From Gottschalkia purinilytica (GTDB taxonomy: Bacteria; Bacillota; Clostridia; Tissierellales; Gottschalkiaceae): a stretch of DNA of 64,000 nucleotides. Where the stretch lies: contig NZ_LGSS01000001.1 in assembly GCF_001190785.1 (NCBI RefSeq), positions 186,001 to 250,000 on the forward strand, written 5' to 3'. Shown piece after piece: positions 61,970 to 64,000 of the stretch (positions are counted from its first letter, which is position 1; every line of letters begins with the position of its first letter). The position numbers were made by a program, and so were the translations under genes. A model generated the notes under the pieces. It was not told the origin of the DNA. It worked only from the letters and a program-made list of their open reading frames with translations, and ran no database searches.

Positions 61970-62346
61970 CTATTTTTTGGACAAACTATATCTTTTTGTG
62001 CATCGATATATATTGTTTTTTTCAACAACATGGAAATACTCACTAGCACCTTCATATTGAGAATATCCACATGTTTCAAATACTACCTTAACTAAGTATT
62101 ATATATTCTTTCATTCCATCCATGTAGTCTTATCCCTATCTTTCTATACCAGATAAAAATCTTTCAGCCTCAACATAGGTTATAACTTCAAATCTATTAT
62201 TTCTTACTTCTTCTGTTATCTTAGTTATTACTGAATAATTCTAGGAAATGTTTACTATAAGATATAAGAAGATATAAGGTGTTTTTAAACTTCGTATGAG
62301 TATTGATTATCTAATCTTTCCCATTCAGCTTCTGTGTATGATTATT
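61970..62346 (-). pseudogene. Eroded gene fragments, unknown family
   Basis: On the minus strand coding-like pieces follow one another in different frames: YTEAEWERLDNQYSYEV then stop; ITEEVRNNRFEVITYVEAER then FLSGIE; KIGIRLHGWNERIYN; and FETCGYSQYEGASEYFHVV to a stop near 61970. Shifts of one base between pieces suggest frameshifts in one or two former genes. I do not recognise the family. No start codon with ribosome site is present. Confidence 0.5.
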
Positions 62347-62393
62347 ATAATACTTCTTAAAACTTCTCTTATTCTCTTACATATCATATTCTA

Positions 62394-63116
62394 TTACAAA
62401 CATTTTAATACTCTTAACCTATAAGCATTCATAGCTATCTCACCAAGCTTCTCCATCAATTGATAATTGGTATAAGCACCTACTATACTTCCTATACCAG
62501 GTACTAGTTGTAACATTTTTGCTAAATCAATATAGTCTCTATATTCTTGTTGAAAATCTCTCCAATCAAACATATCGATATTTTCTGGTAATGTCTTTAC
62601 ATAGTTATTCCAATTCTCGATTTTATGATAAACTTCATTACGTTTTTCCTGACTTGAAAAAGCTAATTCAAATACATATAAAATATATATTCTTTCTCTA
62701 TAATCTTTCACATCAAATCCATATAAACTGGCTAAATTAAAAAGAAATTTCATTTTTAAGCTTAAAAGTATGGGAAAGTCTGCAAGTCCAATCAATATTC
62801 CTCCTGCTCCTGTACCAGCTCCGCTAACAGAAGCAGCCTTTTTATAAAAGTTTAATGATTCTTTTACTAGATTTTCTCGTTTTTCTAAAGAAGCTACAAC
62901 AAGTGGTTTCCTAGTAATATATTTAGAGCCAGTTAATACGGCTTTAGTCATATTTTTAATTGCCTCTGTAATAATTCTATGTGCTTTTTCTGGTATTATA
63001 TTATTCATCTTTTTTTGTATTCCTTTAGTAATACGATTCGTTATAGATGGTTTTTTACTCATTTTTTGCTTCCATATATTTAATTCACGCAGTGCTTGTT
63101 CTTCATACCTTGTCAT
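62394..63116 (-). CDS. EcsC family protein
   Basis: A 240-residue protein of the EcsC type: YEEQALRELNIWKQKMSKKP at the N-terminus, the glycine-rich segment GAGTGAGGILIGLADFPILL in the centre and PGIGSIVGAYTNYQLMEKLG toward the end. EcsC is linked with the Ecs ABC exporter in Bacillus, but stand-alone copies are common and of unknown role. AAGGAGC precedes the ATG. Confidence 0.9.
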   Translation of the reverse strand: MTRYEEQALRELNIWKQKMSKKPSITNRITKGIQKKMNNIIPEKAHRIITEAIKNMTKAVLTGSKYITRKPLVVASLEKRENLVKESLNFYKKAASVSGAGTGAGGILIGLADFPILLSLKMKFLFNLASLYGFDVKDYRERIYILYVFELAFSSQEKRNEVYHKIENWNNYVKTLPENIDMFDWRDFQQEYRDYIDLAKMLQLVPGIGSIVGAYTNYQLMEKLGEIAMNAYRLRVLKCL

Positions 63117-63390
63117 ATTAATGCTCCTTGATAATAAATAAGTCTATTTTTAATATCCTATCTATACTTATTTTAGATTTAACCCTTATGATTTATTCTT
63201 AACTAATTTAAGAATTTATATTTTTATATAGAACAGTTATATTTTTTCTACAATAAGTATTCTTTTCCTTCTAATTGTTTTTTACTCATCCATAATTTAA
63301 ATATTTCATATAGTTATCTTAAAATTCTTTTTGAATAATTCACTCTTAATATTAATCAAATACTCTTTAACTAGTCAATTAAAAAAATAA
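63117..63390. other. Intergenic region without a gene
   Basis: AT-rich spacer between EcsC and hemolysin III genes. Apart from the terminator at its end nothing recognisable is seen. Confidence 0.55.
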
Positions 63391-63423
63391 AAAAAGATGG
63401 ATAAATTTTCTATCCATCTTTTA
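63391..63423 (-). terminator. Terminator overlapping the hemolysin III stop codon
   Basis: AAAGATGGATA / TATCCATCTTT hairpin with a T tract on the minus strand, overlapping the stop codon. Confidence 0.85.
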
Positions 63424-64000
63424 CCTAGGTAATAAATATAGTACAGTAAAGAAATGACATGCGCTTCCTGCTAATACGAAAAAATGCCAAATTGCATGAT
63501 TGTATTTAATCTTTTTCCCACTATAAAAAATTGTTCCTACAGTATATAAAACTCCTCCTACTACTAAGAATACCATGCTAGTCGTATTAAGTGTTTGGAA
63601 TAATGGTTTTATTGCAAATATAACTAGCCAGCCCATAGCTATATAAAGAATAGTTGAAAGTGCTTTAAATTTTTTAATCCAAAGTATCTTGAATATGATA
63701 CCAGCTATAGCAATTGCCCAAACAATTCCAAATAAAGTCCATCCTATTTTACCTCTTAAAGCTGTTAAAGTTAAAGGCGTGTATGTTCCTGCTATTAACA
63801 AATAAATAGCTGAATGATCAAAAACTTTAAATATACTTTTCACCTTTCCATCTGGAAAACTATGATACAATGTTGAAAATAAGTATAGAAGTATTAAAGT
63901 TGATCCATAGATACTAAAGCTTACTATATGCCACACACTTCCAAATTTATTAGCAAATACTACTAATATTACAAGTGCAGCTATAGCTAAGCACAATCCA
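63421..64000 (-). CDS. Hemolysin III family (PAQR-like) membrane protein, partial at window edge
   Basis: The visible 193 codons cover nearly the whole YqfA/HlyIII protein and lack perhaps 20 residues at the N-terminus, which lies beyond the window. Seven membrane segments are expected, with family motifs STLYHSFP, FDHSAIYLLIAGTYTPL and HAIWHFFVLAGSACHFF; the histidines and Asp in these motifs are the likely metal ligands of the PAQR superfamily. Despite the name, the physiological role is not well defined. Confidence 0.9.
   Translation of the reverse strand, partial: GLCLAIAALVILVVFANKFGSVWHIVSFSIYGSTLILLYLFSTLYHSFPDGKVKSIFKVFDHSAIYLLIAGTYTPLTLTALRGKIGWTLFGIVWAIAIAGIIFKILWIKKFKALSTILYIAMGWLVIFAIKPLFQTLNTTSMVFLVVGGVLYTVGTIFYSGKKIKYNHAIWHFFVLAGSACHFFTVLYLLPR

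Noticed and set aside
1-64000. tRNA, rRNA or complete insertion sequence
   Set aside because: I saw no cloverleaf-like gene, no rRNA segment and no transposase with terminal repeats; short RNA genes could still have been missed by eye.

Overview
The window is AT-rich, low-GC Gram-positive DNA. Genes start with ATG, GTG or TTG behind strong AGGAGG-type ribosome sites, and lipoproteins have typical Firmicute lipoboxes. SAM-I, TPP and yybP-ykoY leader RNAs, PadR/HAAS and XRE/ImmA regulator pairs and a PBSX-type tail module all point to an anaerobic member of the Clostridia, perhaps near Peptostreptococcaceae. The family-level placement is inference only.

Layout. 1-951: end of a lysine/diaminopimelate cluster (dapB end, dapH). 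1025-3346: a serine hydrolase and an M16 peptidase. 3567-8272: a complete branched-chain amino acid ABC transporter (livJ, H, M, G, F) with a clear promoter before livJ. 8875-9762: FAH-family enzyme. 9912-14730: a sulfur/amino acid group (metY, patB, M20 amidohydrolase, class I amidotransferase-like hydrolase) behind a SAM-I riboswitch. 14975-17267: cell-wall peptidase, flavoprotein and two small genes. 17337-22317: thiSGHFEC behind a TPP riboswitch. 22353-25155: lipoprotein, SDR and a metallo-beta-lactamase-fold hydrolase.

25317-40930 is the most distinctive region: a contractile phage-tail module with sheath, tube, tail-assembly chaperone with a -1 frameshift signal, tape measure, LysM hub protein, baseplate, fibre, holin-like protein and amidase. 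A sigma-like activator, a Cro/CI repressor and a divergent repressor/ImmA pair sit at its upstream end. I find no terminase, portal, major capsid protein, integrase or replication gene, so it reads as an R-type tailocin of the PBSX/diffocin kind rather than a prophage. A Gp20-like scaffold protein remains where the capsid genes would be. Between the activator and the structural operon lie four 58-bp repeats, each with a TATAAT facing the operon.

41030-43961: P-type cation ATPase behind a manganese riboswitch. 43962-46128: RtcB-like ligase and a nucleoid-associated protein. 46351-52327: lipoproteins, a truncated ECF transporter gene, MATE exporter, SDR and an ABC exporter whose ATPase motifs are degenerate. 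52584-55160: three-gene operon with a TPP-dependent decarboxylase/synthase, a GAF-like protein and an unknown. 55498-64000: membrane proteins, a molybdopterin oxidoreductase, a pheA remnant, a flavoprotein, PadR/HAAS pair, EcsC protein, hemolysin III protein, and gaps holding eroded gene fragments.

Functional calls come from motifs and family knowledge read by eye; no searches, alignments or folding were run.
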